Positions 23,250-34,920 of a stretch of 64,000 bases of DNA are shown here, one piece after another (the first letter of the stretch is position 1; the number at the start of each line of letters is the position of its first letter). Origin of the DNA: Arenicola marina (Eukaryota > Annelida > Polychaeta > Arenicolidae); contig OZ025250.1 in NCBI GenBank assembly GCA_964019135.1, positions 54,869,357 through 54,933,356 on the forward strand, given 5' to 3'. Made by a program: the position numbers and the translations under genes. A model generated the notes under the pieces. The model searched no databases. It was not told the origin of the DNA and saw only the letters and a list, made by a program, of their open reading frames with translations.

Positions 23250-24650
23250 CGTCTAGTCTAGCTTTTGTAAATTTATATCAAGGTTGATGATACATTCAAG
23301 TGCTAAGGTAACTTATTTGTGTAATATTTAGATCTAGCCCAGGAGGCTAGGCGCCAGTGTAGGATCCATAGAACAGTTTTGACCCTCACCAGGGGACCAT
23401 TTGACTCTTTTAGCTAATGTTTACTGAGCCTTTTAGTAACATAGACTTCTAATTGACTAATGTAGATCTAGCTGGAAGTTTAGTTAATGTAGGTTCCCTA
23501 GATCTAATTTAGTTTAAGTTGGATCTAAGCTTTAAACAATTTGAGGCAAAAATTGCTTCGTTAACGGTACATGTTTATAGATCTAAGCTTAGGCCTAGAT
23601 CCAGATCTGGATCCGTTAGGTCTACAATCTAGTCCAGTTTTTGTAAATATAGATCAAGGTTGGTGATCCAAAAGGTGCTAGATCTAACGTCACATTTAGG
23701 CTAAAATCATATGACTGTCAACACTTATTTGTGTCACATTTAATTAACTGGGTTATTTGGCAGTTCATCAGGCATCCGTGCAGGATCCGCCAAGAAATTT
23801 TTACTGGTTCCCAGACAAGCTAAGGGAACCATTTGATTGGGACAACCGTCGTTTAGCCTTTCATTAAAATAAACTTCTAATACAGATCTAGCTGGAAATT
23901 AATGTAAGACTTACTAAGCTTAAGTTGGATCAAAGCTTTAAAAAAAATTGAGGCAAAAATTGCTGTTGTTTAGCGGATTTTTAACAAGACTTTTAATTAA
24001 GCTTAGTCTACATCTAGAGCTAAGTTAGATCTATTAAGATCTTCGAACATCTATCCATTGGCATTCTTTAATATAAGCTTACTTTAAAAAGAAACCTTAC
24101 TCTAATTATCGAACCAAAGCAACATCTGTGTTCATTGAAGTGGGTTGTTTGAAAGTTCATTAGGCGTCTGTGTAGGATCCGTCAAATAATTAACTTCTAA
24201 TATAGATTAGCTAGAAGTTAATGTACAAAGCTGGATCCAAACTTTAAACAATTTAGCACAAAATTTTTTTTTGGGGTTTATAACAAACCCTTCAGTTAAG
24301 ATTAGGCTATAGTAATTGGACCAGTGATTGCGCAGGTACCAGTGATTGCGCACAAAGCAAAATGTGGTGAAAATAATATGTAGATCATTTGGAATCTTAC
24401 AAAACAGATGTCAATGTAGCTGTCACACATGAAGGCATCTGCCTGGATAGGTTTGGATACAAATTCCTATAAATCAAATCAGATTTCTGCAAGTGCGCAA
24501 TCACTGGTACCTGCGCAATCACTGGTACCTGCGCAATCACTGGTCCACCTTCTATACATCTAGAAATCAGTTATCAAGATCTTCGAATATCTATATATTA
24601 GCATTCTTCATTATATTTAAAAAGTAGTACAGTAGTCCAATTATCAAATC
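23250..24650. repeat. three to four diverged tandem copies of a ~430-bp unit
   Basis: Recurring landmarks in order are GGATCCGYCAA/GGATCCATAG, ACTTCTAAT, AGATCTAGCTGGAAGTTAATG, GGATC.AA.CTTTAAACAATT, GAGGCAAAAATTGCT, AAGATCTTCGAAYATCTAT and TTGGCATTCTT. They occur at about 23345-23640, 23780-24070, 24170-24300 and 24580-24620. The unit is rich in AGATCT and AAGCTT words. It is old, since copies differ by many substitutions and indels, and non-coding. Confidence 0.75.
24318..24546. mobile_element. 229-bp MITE with tandemly repeated TIRs
   Basis: Both ends carry an 18-bp word in inverted orientation: CCAGTGATTGCGCAGGTA twice at the left and its complement TACCTGCGCAATCACTGG three times at the right, with outer ends GGACCAG and CTGGTCC. 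The middle is AT-rich and non-coding. It lies between TAGGCTATAG and CTATACATCTAG, which are adjacent in the neighbouring ~430-bp repeat copy, so the site before insertion can be inferred. No clear target duplication was identified. Confidence 0.85.
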
Positions 24651-24777
24651 AAAACAAGTTGTGCTCCCCTTCTTTAGTACATCTACTTCAAAACTAAAAG
24701 CTTCTATCACAGCTGCGTGTCATTTGGGATCTCTGTCTATCGTAGACTACTTCTTGCTGGTTTTGCTACGTTGAATA

Positions 24778-24921
24778 ATGGCGGACCACACTTACATAAA
24801 CAAATATTTACAGTACTTTGCTTCACACTGGGTAACCGTAACACAACCCAGTCAACCAGTCGCCCAGTTTCAAATTCTAGAGATCTTGAGCATAATTACT
24901 CACGCTCATTACATGAGCTGA
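24778..24921 (+). CDS. small open frame with strong start context, unrecognised
   Basis: AATAATGGCGG is a good Kozak context. The 47-residue product starts MADHTYINKYLQYFASHW and contains QFQILEILSII. The same frame stays open again after the TGA for a further 50 codons. An overlapping frame stays open to a good donor, TTTTCG|GTGAGT, at 25077. Either could be a first exon. No homology is recognised. Confidence 0.2.
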   Translation: MADHTYINKYLQYFASHWVTVTQPSQPVAQFQILEILSIITHAHYMS

Positions 24922-25560
24922 GTCCTGAAGTTACAAATCCAAATCAGGGAGCAGGAAGGCAGGAACATAGTTATTGCCGGCCACATCTATCTGACCATGG
25001 CACCCCACCTACACCCTGCAATGATCCCTCCCCACAAAACACGGCACTTTTAAACTTTGAGAACGAACATTTTCGGTGAGTCAATTTTTTTCATTGCCTT
25101 AGCCTATTTTTAGATGGCAATTTCTCTCGAACAAAACATTACAGATCACAAATAAAGCAACCTAGGGTAGATCTAATAGGAACCTAAATCATGACAGATT
25201 TTGTCAGGGGCAGGTCACTTGACTACAAATCAAATGTACTACTAGACTACTTTTTCAGTGCCCAAACTTTGATATTGAATATACAAAATAGCATAATATG
25301 ATAATATGTAAAACTTCACCTTTAAAAAGAACAAGTCATAAGGTTATGAGAAACAGTTTAGCCTAGTTATCATCAGTGGGAGTCCAAAAAATAGCTTCAC
25401 AACTAAGTCAAAGGCTACGCTCGCCTTCTAGGTTTTACCTACAACATATTATTACTATAGTGAATTTTCTTAAGGGACAGGCTGGCGACAGGGCGCGGAA
25501 CAGGTTGGACGCATTAGGATTAAAAGGAACTCAAAATTAACATAACTTAGGGTAATTTGG
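24922..25560. other. no gene established
   Basis: Contains the downstream part of an open frame to 25079 ending at a donor-like GTGAGT, then AT-rich unassigned sequence. Confidence 0.35.
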
Positions 25561-25564
25561 CATA

Positions 25565-25660
25565 TTACTCATTTGTAAAGCCGAAGCGTTAACGTCTATA
25601 ACTGACAGAGAGAAGCAGGGAGAGACACCTCATTTGAAACCCGCTGGTAAGTCACTATTC
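25565..25660 (+). repeat. dispersed repeat shared with 30.97 kb
   Basis: GAAGCGTTAACGTC.ATA, CTGACAGAGA.AAGCAGG, AGAGA.ACCTCA and GGTAAGTCACT all occur in the same order at 30970-31060. Confidence 0.7.
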
Positions 25661-26089
25661 ATTTACTTGCATGTATCTATGCGATATTTCCAGACCAATA
25701 GACTCAGACTTATCCACTGGTTAGTGAATCATCCCCTTGTGTGCTAGGCTGGGAACCGGCCTGGAGCTGCTGGCAGCATACTAGCCCGGTAACGGGTAAG
25801 CGTTAAACTCCAGCGATTGGCGGAGCGCCAGTAGTCGTGCATATGCCATGGCAAGTCAAAGTGAAATTTCATATACATTAAAATATACATTATGACATTA
25901 AGCTATTGGCAATGTCACAATTTTACATGGCTTGGTGCTGGCATGTCAGCATGAAGTAAGTTGACAAGGTTAATTTCGACAGCCTTATGGTCCAGTTTAA
26001 CCGGGAACACGATGTCAAGGTGCTTACAGTTTGATTCGCCTATCTTTTGAACGGAGGATGGTATCAAGTTCATTTGGCCTGATCCCCTT
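25661..26089. other. no gene seen
   Basis: Contains a second copy (25968-26033) of the short repeat seen at 16436-16510. Confidence 0.45.
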
Positions 26090-27605
26090 TTGGTTTCCTT
26101 TTCTCACAATGCTATGTCCTCCGTATCCTCCATTGAAATCCCTACTCCCTTCTTACCCTTTATTGGCACTTTCCTTCCCTACGCTGGAAATCTCATTCTC
26201 TATCTATCCTCTCCTGGCGCTATCACTTCTATTCACTGCTCAATCGCTCCTACTACTTCCATTGACAACTTATTCTCTAATTACACTTTCATTCCCTCCA
26301 TATTCTCTTCTCACACTGCCATTCCCTCCTGACGATCTCGCTGTCAGTCCCATGTTATTGTCTTCTGGCACGCCCTCCCTGCTGTCTTCCTGTTGTCCCT
26401 GCTGTCTTCTCATCAAACTCTGACTCCCCCTGTAACCTCGCCTGGCACTCCAATTTCCTCCATATCCTATAATGGAACTTGATTTCATCTGTTTGACTAT
26501 TTGTCCTCTCTTGCCACCCCATTCCGCTTTTTACGCTGTCCTGAAATGCTCATTCCCGTCTTACCTTCTCCTGGCAATGCAATTCCCTGCAATCCTCTCC
26601 TGGCACTCCCATTTCCTTCTTACCCACTCATGACAATGTTATTCCCTGCAATCCTCTCTTGCCTCTTCCATTGCCTTCATACCCACTCCTGGCAATATTA
26701 TTCCTTTCCTTCTTACCCATTCCTGTTAATGTTATTCCCTGAAATCCTCTCCTGGCATTCCCATTCCCTTCTTCTCCACTCTTGGCAATGTTATTCTCTG
26801 CAATCTTCCCCTGGCACTCCCATTTCCTTCTTACCCACTCCTGGCAATATCATTCCCTGCAATCCTCTCTTTGCACTCCCATTTCCTTCTTACCCTTCCC
26901 TGGTAATGTCATTCCCTGCAATCCTCTGCTGCCACTGCCTTTTCCTTCTACCCACTCCTGGCACTGTTATTACATGCAATACTCTCCTGGCACTCCCATT
27001 CCCTACTTATCGACTCCTGGCAATGTTATCCCCTACAATCCTCTCCTGGCACTCCCATTTCCTTCTTACCCACTCCTGGCAATATCATTCCCTGCAATCC
27101 TCTCTTTGCACTCCCATTTCCTTCTTACCCTTCCCTGGCAATGTTATTCCCTGCAATCCTCTCCTACCACTGCCTTTTCCTTCTACCCACTCCTGGTACT
27201 GTTATTACATGCAATACTCTCCTGGCACTCCCATTCCCTACTTATCTACTCCTGGCAATGTTATCCCCTACAATCCTCTCCTGGCACTCCCATTTCATTC
27301 TTACCCATTCCTGGCAACGCTATTCCCTGCAATCCTCTTCTGGCACTCCCATTTTCTTCTTACCCACTCCTGACAATGTTATTCCCTGCAATCCCCTCCT
27401 GGCACTCCCATTTCCTTCTTACCTACCCTTGGCAATGTTATTCCCTGCAATCCTCTCCTGGCACTCCCATGCCCTTCTTACGCACTCCTGGCAATGTTAC
27501 TACCTGCAATCCTCCCATGGAACTCCCGTTCCCTTCTCACCCACTCTTGGCGATGGTATTCAATGCAATCCTCTCCTGGCGCTCCCATTGCCTTCTTACC
27601 CAATC
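26090..27605. repeat. 59-bp minisatellite, ~17 good copies plus degenerate leader
   Basis: The unit is CAATCCTCTCCTGGCACTCC CATTTCCTTCTTACCCACTC CTGGCAATGTTATTCCCTG. Good copies occupy about 26560-27605 and decaying relatives occupy 26090-26560. With a period of 59 the frame shifts every unit, and all three plus frames remain open for long stretches because the pyrimidine-rich unit has no plus-strand stops. The 290- and 313-residue frames are therefore artefacts. Similar degenerate sequence recurs at 50695-50840. Confidence 0.9.
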
Positions 27606-27621
27606 CTGGCACTTGCCTTAT

Positions 27622-27955
27622 ATTTTTCCCAAGGCCGCTTGGCATGGACATTCGATCCGCCACTTAGATGGAATATATCCAAAATCACGGCGATTATTCG
27701 TTTCCAAGGCAACTAAAAAATAGCCCTATAATGACATTTTTAAGTTAACCATGTGCCAAAAACACATGACACCTATAAGCCGTGTCTCATTTTGCTCATA
27801 ATTTTTTACTCAAGGTGATATCTTAAAACTGACCGTATTTCAACCACCTGTGACAAATGTCAAGGTCGTGACCTTGACTATTTTAAAAGTCGAGTGCTCG
27901 ATTGTAGCTCGAAAACTACAATACATCTGAGCACCAAACTTGCCCTGCTGGATAG
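27622..27955 (+). repeat. dispersed repeat, copy 1 (second at 46.5 kb)
   Basis: Shared landmarks with 46545-46775: CGCTTGGCA, TTCGATCCGCC.C.TAGATGGA, AATCACGGCGAT, TTCGTTTCCAAGGC.ACT, then GTCAAGG..GTGACCTTGACTA, GAGTG.TCG..TGTAGCTC.AAAACTA and ACATCTGA.CACC. A fragment of an unidentified interspersed element about 330 bp long. Confidence 0.75.
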
Positions 27956-29537
27956 AGGTGATATAGCTTATACCGAATCCAATCTCATCTTGAAACCGGA
28001 GTGCGCCACGAAGATGTGCTAGAGCGCCTGGAAGTTGGGGGTTCGAACACGACTTTTTTAATTTGAAGCTATTGCCTTAGGATTTTTACCAGAAACTGGG
28101 GCAAAATTAGAACCTTATATTTCAAATTTTACAAAAATCGGATGACCAGTTATGACGTCACGAGTCATGACAATTTAACATTTACGAAATTTCCGGTGCC
28201 CACAATAGTCCAAAATGGTAGAAAACAAAGTGGAATTGTGTTGCCCGTCAGGACAAATATGGTTAAAATTCGCCGTGTTAGCACTTTTGCGTAAATCGAC
28301 TAAAAGGTCATTGCAATAGTAAGCAATACGGCGTGTCCGTTCTCCTAACGCCACACCCCCTCCCACCCACCTCCCGCTGCCCCAGCCCCGGCCTTCTCGG
28401 GGCCCACCAATACACACACACATTCCGGCTGTCATGCGCTATACTGGCGCACACTCCAGCCCTCATCCACACCAACCCTCTACCTTACACCCCTACCCTG
28501 TGTTTTACTGGCCTGTCCGCTGCCGTTCAGCTGGTTGATGCATTACGCTCTTACCGTGAAGCGAGCGCCCCCCCCCCCAACCTAGGCCCGACCTGAGGTC
28601 GAGGTGACAGCGATGGCGTCAGCATGGGAAGTCATTCTTTTTATGATCCCCGTACATCAGTAATGCGCGTCATCAGACGTCCATTTTTGTCACAAGCTTT
28701 TAGCCGCCAGAGTGATATGCATTGTTTTTCACTCTTTTTACGTGTTTAGCGTGCTTTCGACACAGTGCGAGCTCACTTCGACATGCTTACACCTGATTGT
28801 ATGATTCTTCTGCAAATATGTGACGTCGTATCCCGCAGCGGCCATAACCCGGCAGAAGTCGATCATAGCTTAAGATAGGGATATAATCTTGTAAGGGCGA
28901 TAATGGGGATCAGGTCACATCAGGGTCCGTGAGTTCGAAATTACGGGCCCTGGTGGAGCTTAACGAAAGTGGAAAGTGAGGCCCAGGGAGCGTTTCTTTC
29001 TTCATTTCCACAAAACAATCTTCAAAGGGACAGCAAAATCTTGCGTTATAATTTGACAGAATGAATATCGTGATCGTGTTATGCATGATCCGTACTTCTC
29101 GATGCGTATATATATCTACATTCGTAGTTCTAACTTCTTAATGGTTATTTAAGCAGGCGTAGTTCTAAATTCGTAACATTTGCTTGTAATTATATTATTG
29201 TCCCGCTTACATATCAAGCCTTTTCAAGGAAAATTTAACATATTAGGACTTATCCTACTTATAGTAGGACCTAGCATTAATAATTCAGAAGGTATTACCC
29301 AAAAATTGTCCTTTGGCATGAAGCATTGCGCATGTACAATAAACATTAACATGTGCCATTATGAATTTGGAAGACGTAATGAAGAATTAAACACTTATAA
29401 TGAAAAATTAAGCATTAAGAATTAAAAACTTAAAATGAAAAATTAAGCATAAGGAATTAATAATTATGCATTTAGAATGAATAATTAGCACTTAAGCATT
29501 TAGAAGTGAGGACTTAGAATAATGGCACCTATCCCCG
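27956..29537. other. no gene seen; tRNA-like relic
   Basis: Near 27998-28055 the string GCTAGAGCGCCTGG followed by GGGGGTTCGAACACG looks like the D-stem-to-B-box part of a tRNA-derived repeat. A second B-box-like string (GTCCGTGAGTTCGAAAT) is at about 28924. Neither folds as a complete tRNA by eye. Bases 29370-29510 are a degenerate AATTAAGCATTAAGAATT-type repeat. Confidence 0.35.
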
Positions 29538-30240
29538 TCCATATGGCTCTGCATGTATATGTAATGAGGTGGATAGGGGACTGTGCCCACCCTGGCTCTG
29601 CATGTATATGTAGTGGGTGGGGTAGGGGACTGTGCCCACCCTGGCTCTGCATGTATATGTAGTGGGTGGGGTAGGGGACTGTGCCCACCCGGGCTTTGCA
29701 TGTATATGTAGTGGGTGGGGTAGCGGACTGTGCCCACCCGGGCTTTGCATGTATATGTAGTGGGTGGGGTAGGGGACTGTGCCCACCCTGGCTCTGCATG
29801 TATATGCACTGGGTTGGGTAGGGGACTGTGCCCACCCTGGCTTTGCATGTATATGTAGTGGGTGGGGTAGCGGACTGTGCCCACCCTGGCTCTGCATGTA
29901 TATGTAGTGGGTTAGTTGGGGGACCGTGCCCACCCTGGCTCTGCATGTATATGTAGTGGGCTAGTTGGGGGACCGTGCCCACCCTGGCTCTGCATGTATA
30001 TGTATTGGGTGGGGTAGGGGACTGTGCCCACCCGGGCTTTGCATGTATATGTAGTGGGTGGGGTAGCGGACTGTGCCCACCCTGGCTCTGCATGTATATG
30101 TAGTGGGTGGGGTAGGGGATTGGGCCCTCACTGGCTCTGCATGTATATGTAGTGGGTGGGGTAGGGGACTGTGCCCACCCGGGCTTTGCATATATATGTA
30201 GTGGGTGGGGTAAGGGGTTGGGCCCTCACTGGCTCTGCAT
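29538..30240. repeat. 49-bp minisatellite, ~14 copies
   Basis: The unit is GGCTCTGCATGTATATGTAG TGGGTGGGGTAGGGGACTGT GCCCACCCT. Variant units (CGGGCTTTG, GTTAGTTGGGGGACCG) recur in blocks, indicating block duplication. Minus-strand frames up to 197 residues cross it in three phases and are artefacts. Confidence 0.92.
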
Positions 30241-31490
30241 GTGAAGCGAGGGCGGTGGAGCGTAGGGCGCTCAATAATTGTTGCGCTCTGTTTGGCACTT
30301 GGTGCGCGTGTGGCGCCGCCTGGTTGGCGAGGGGACGTTTAGCCTCGTCTGGTATTCTAGGTGTGGCATAGTTAAATGTTATACTGTGCTTAGCTTTAGT
30401 TGTATCACGACAGGTAGCGAGCAATTTTCTGTGATATAGTTTGCATGTGTTACTATTCACACCGGTATTTGGTAATGTTTTGGGCACGGTTAAGGGGGAA
30501 AGAGCGAGGCTAGACAGTAAAGATGCCCAAAATGCATTGTAACTCGCATGTTGTTTCCTTGTCTTACAGTAGTGTAACTGTTTTACGCGGGTTGAGTTCC
30601 GAAGTTGGGAGTCTTAGTGGCGGACATTTAGATATTCATATTTGCAGGAAGGTTAGTTAATAGTAAGCCCAGGTCAGTTTAAGGAACGAACCAGATGTTG
30701 TCTTCTGATTGGATTGAGTCCAGGGTTTTAAAAGTACACAACGAGAAGTCGAGATTGAAGGATAGACGAAGGTACGATGCATAGGGATATACGCCCATAG
30801 CCACACCATACGCCCATAGCCACACCTCATGCATGTGTCATGCGCATGAGCAGTTGACCCCACGAACGAGGAAAGCTCTAGCCGCCGCCTATATGCGCAT
30901 GGTCACGTAGACCCGAAGCGTTAACCAACCCACTCAGCTCTAGCCGCCGCCTATGGGCGTATCAGACTCCTAATTTGCAAATCTGAAGCGTTAACGTCGA
31001 TACCTGACAGAGAAAAGCAGGCAGAGAAACCTCACTGGAAACCCTTTGGTAAGTCACTTACGCTTTGTGTTACATTATAATCTTTGACAAAAAGTTATTA
31101 AGTTGTTATTACTTATTATAGTTCAAGAAGTGGATGCCGGTTATAGACGTATATTGCAGGAGTTCTGTATCATCTTGTAACCTGAAGATGATGTGCTGAT
31201 GGTTCGAGCCACATGATAATTAGGAAAGCCTGTAATGAAAGATTATCTATTGTCAAAGTCCAAAACGCTCAATAGACCACTTCGCAAATCATATTTCAGA
31301 TTATTCCACTGTGCGGCGCCACTGCACGTGCAATGCATTCTGGGTATTATTTTGGTCTTAGCGGGATGTCAAGGTGGCGTCATCGCATGACAACGTATTT
31401 TGTAGACACTTAAACATGCAATATTGCCATCTATGTAACGGAAAAGTTACGTAATCTAGATGTAAGTTAGACATACTCATTAATTTTATA
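30241..31490. other. no gene seen; repeat fragments
   Basis: The direct repeat AGCTCTAGCCGCCGCCTAT occurs at 30873-30891 and 30938-30956. Bases 30970-31060 are the second copy of the GAAGCGTTAACGTC repeat found at 25565. A B-box-like GATGGTTCGAGCCACAT is at about 31198. Confidence 0.45.
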
Positions 31491-31911
31491 CATGCCTTGC
31501 CAATACCCTGGAAATATGGCATTTATCGCCATAGAAAAAATCAAGATAACACCAAAATATTTCCCAGAACTCTCTTCGCCAGTCACGTTTTGTTCCAAGA
31601 TGGCGTATAATTGCGAAGTGGTGTATGGCGACCCAGTTGCTTTGCCTGCCTGCCATCAGTTAGAAGGTGTCACTGTTACTTCTTGCTTCTGTTACTGCAT
31701 GCAGTCACAGGCACTTGGTTCTAAGTGGATGGAAGTCCTGCGGTCTGTGTCGTCAACAGCCAGTAGGCATATACTACATAGAATAGGATACAGCCAGCCA
31801 GTGGGGAGTGGGGGGGGGGGGGGTGCTATGACCGTAGAGCACTGTGAAGTTGCATAACGGTAGCCGGTAGGCTACTCGTCTCGTATGAGCAAGTCTAGTA
31901 AAAAAATATAA
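31491..31911. other. open frame of doubtful status
   Basis: A 121-residue plus frame with an internal start in good context (AAGATGGCGTATAATTGC). It ends in a poly-G tract at 31806-31824. The product has no recognisable motif and the evidence for coding is weak. Confidence 0.2.
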
Positions 31912-32225
31912 TTTATAAAGTCTTTTGTTGGCCTTATGCTATAATGTCACGTTCAAACCTGGGTTTCTTCAGGTGCTAGGCAGTGAAGTATTTATAAATA
32001 AATATTCCTACTTTTCATACATAATCATAAGCAACTATTCGTGAATCGGTAGCTCATATGTAAGCTTACACGGGCTGCCCGACTGCGTTTGCCTTTCCGC
32101 ATTGTGTTTAAACTTCGCGCATGCGCCGTACGATCTGCTACCGATGTCTCCGCAAGGCGACAGCGCAATGTGAATGGAGCTCGGGTTCGCGAACTTCGCG
32201 GGCTTTGGGACGCTGCTTTCACGTA
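31912..32225 (+). repeat. dispersed repeat with CpG-rich end, copy 2
   Basis: Homologue of 20370-20655. The AACTTCGCGCATGCGCC segment is at about 32112. Both copies are followed within about 200 bases by G-rich tracts (32397-32440 here), suggesting that the repeat extends into them. Confidence 0.7.
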
Positions 32226-32542
32226 TCGCGCCTTCCGTCTCGCGGGGATACTGCACAGGTGGTTTACGTGTTGGAGGCGTGCGTCGCGTCAGCTGATCTG
32301 AGCGCCTGTGGCACATTACGAGTGTGTTACTTGTAACGTTGCGGTCTGGTTCAGAAGGATTTATACTGGGACGGAGTGCTACGAGGGTGGAGTGGGGACT
32401 GAGGGAGGGGGTGGGGGGAGGGGGTGGGGGGAGGGGGTATGAAGCTGAATCACTTACGGCAGTAGGCCTACAGGCATGCGTGAGCATACTAGTGTTATAC
32501 TTTTAGGCCTATATGTGGTACTTGGCGTTACAATATATGCAT
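32226..32542. other. no gene seen
   Basis: G-rich tandem GGGGGAGGGGGTG at about 32395-32440. Otherwise unassigned. Confidence 0.45.
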
Positions 32543-32738
32543 CAGTGGCGGATCCAGCGGTGGGGCTACTGCGGCTATAAGCCCCCCCCCCACCCCCTGG
32601 TCAAGCCGCAGAAGCCCCTCCCCCCCCCCACCGACAGCTTTAGCCCCCGATAATAAAGCAGCCTATCGCTGTCCACGAGCAGCAACCTAATGCTGGAGAA
32701 GTACCTGTGCCCCCCCCCCCCAACTTCCGCCGCCTATG
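32543..32738. mobile_element. possible hAT-like MITE with internal poly-C
   Basis: The left end CAGTGGCGGATCCAGC is the kind of terminal sequence found in many non-autonomous hAT elements. The right end, reverse complemented, is CATAGGCGGCGGAAGTT, an imperfect partner. The inside is poly-C-rich. No 8-bp duplication was found, so the right boundary is uncertain. Confidence 0.4.
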
Positions 32739-33037
32739 AATTGAAATTTATTCGATCAAATTCAGAAATTCATACACATCACAAAAAAAAACTTAGTATT
32801 TGAAATTGATCGGAGGACTCCCATTAAGACCAAATCGGGTCGATGTCATGGGTGCCACCTTAATACTGTCCTGTTGTCCTTTTTTTCAGTAAGATATTTA
32901 CAAACGGTGTTGTTTAGGAGAAATAGGTGAGAGCGGGTTATGTACATTCTTGAAAAGTGCGATTATTATTAATATATTATTTTTTACGGGGGGGGGGGGG
33001 AGGGGGGTGATTTGGTTCTTGATCATATCCAGATATG

Positions 33038-34920
33038 CTATGTCAGTTCGCAAATGTAAGAATTTAGGATGGTACATACATCACTATAGTGGTCAAGATA
33101 GTATTGTTTTACGTAGCGACTAAAACCGAGCAAACTGTGTGTCGTGACCTTGCTTTTGACTATTTCTGGAGTATAATTGAGAAGATTTGGTAGACTGTTC
33201 CTAAGACATTTCCTTGCAAACTCATGCTTGATTGGATTAAAGCAGAAGGCACTTTTATTGCTGATGTTGTAGTTATGTGTGGCAGCGTGTGGGTTTAAAG
33301 ACATTAAAGAGAAATAGTTTGATAGTTTATTGTTTACCAGCTTGTAACAAAAATTTAGCTGTTTTTATTTATGAATGTCATCTATCCTTAATGATCTAAA
33401 TTCTTTGAATAACGGTTCAGTGTATGCATTGCGCTAAGATTAAGTATTCTCGTAGTCTTCTTTTGCAATTGAAGTAATTGATCCCCTCTCTAACCCCAGA
33501 TCAATATTCCGCAATTTAAGCTAGATAGGACGAGGGCGTTATATAGCATGGCATTAATTTTCTTTGGTACAGTATATTTTAATTGGTTGAGAATGCCAAT
33601 TTTTTGGGATACGTTATGGGACAAAATATGCAGGTGATCATGCCATGAGAGGGAACAGTCTATTGTGATGCCCAATATTTTGAAGGTTTTAATACATTCT
33701 AGCTTGGTATCATTTATAATTGTTTCGGGTACACAAACTTTTGTTTGTGATACATAGAAAGTCATGAACTTTGACTTTAGAATGTTTAGCGATAATTTGT
33801 TCAATTTTAGCCATTCACTATTTTTTTCTAATTCGTTATTTATTACACTATATCCATTGTTCTCTACGGAATTACTATTTAACACGCTTAGTGTGCTTGC
33901 CAATGTTGTGTTGTCTGCATATATTATGGTTTTAAATATCTCGCTAGCTCTTGTAATGTCATTAATATATATTATAAACAAAAGCGGCCCAAGTATGGAT
34001 CCTTGGGGAACCCCTGTGGTTATATTTAATAAAGAACAGTTTGCATTGTCTAAATGTACAAATTGTTTACGGTTAAACAGATAACTTTCCACAAGTTTCA
34101 CGGCTGTCCCAACTATGCCATAATGCATAAGTTTATGTACTAATATTCTATGATCAAGCGTATCAAGGGCTTTGGAAAGATCTAAGTAAATATTGATTGG
34201 GATGTTTCCTCTGTCCATTTTTTCAATTGTTCTATCTACTAATTCAATTAAAGCTAGCTCAGTGGAATGATTTTCCCTAAATCCGCATTGGCTACTGCTT
34301 AATAACTTATTTGAATCAAAATGATTATATATTTGTTCAAACATAACCCTTTCAAATACTTTTGAGATAGCTGTGAGTAGTGATATAGGGCGATAGTTAT
34401 CTATTGATTGAGCATCACCTGTTTTAAATATTGGTATAACTTTTGCAATTTTTAGTTTATCGGGAAAGATGCCTGTAGTTAAGGATTGGTTTATTATTAA
34501 CGGAATTGCATCACTTACTTCATTTTTAATCGATTTGAGCATTGTAACAGATATGTCGTCCATTCCACTACTATGCTACGGTTTGAGTTTGTCTATAATA
34601 GTATCTTATCAATATCTCGTTTATTTATTAACTTGATTTTCATAGTCGACTGACAAGGATTATTGAGATAGGCTGTAAAGGATTTAGTCTGAGGTGTTTG
34701 AATTTCTCTAACAAGTTTGAGATCAATATTTGTAAAGTAAATGGGTTTGCTATTTGAAGTTCATTAGAGATGGATTATCCATTGGTGATAAGTTGTTGAG
34801 GTATGCCCTTTTTAAAGGCAGACTTGTTGAGGATAGACTTTATGTTTGCCCATGTGTTTCTTAGGTCTGCTTTGTATTTTTCGAATAGTACTTCATTGTG
34901 CTGTTTTTTAGCTAAGCTAA
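33038..34920 (-). pseudogene. 5'-truncated, mutated non-LTR retrotransposon (CR1/L2-like)
   Basis: Minus-strand reverse-transcriptase relic. The best frame (34563-33490) has the fingers block PDKLKIAKVIPIFKTGD, NYRPISLL, motif A YLDLSKALDTLDH (usual Phe replaced by Leu), motif B GVPQGSILGPLLF and motif C YADN at residues 215-218. The second catalytic Asp of YADD is Asn, which should abolish polymerase activity. Upstream, another frame (to about 34920) keeps NTWANIKSILNKS, typical of the segment before the polymerase. Downstream, 33304-33038 keeps a C-terminal RNSLPNLL block. The pieces need frame changes to join. The 3' end abuts a poly-G tract at 32988-33007. Confidence 0.85.

Noticed and set aside
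27998-28055. tRNA gene suggested by GGGTTCGAAC
   Set aside because: Only a B-box-like half is present; the acceptor stem and anticodon arm do not form. Similar strings at 28924, 31198 and 52316 were also rejected.
29492-30191. Minus-strand repeat protein of 197 residues with HYIYMQSQGGHSPLP-like units
   Set aside because: Artefact of the 49-bp array, in which all three phases are open.
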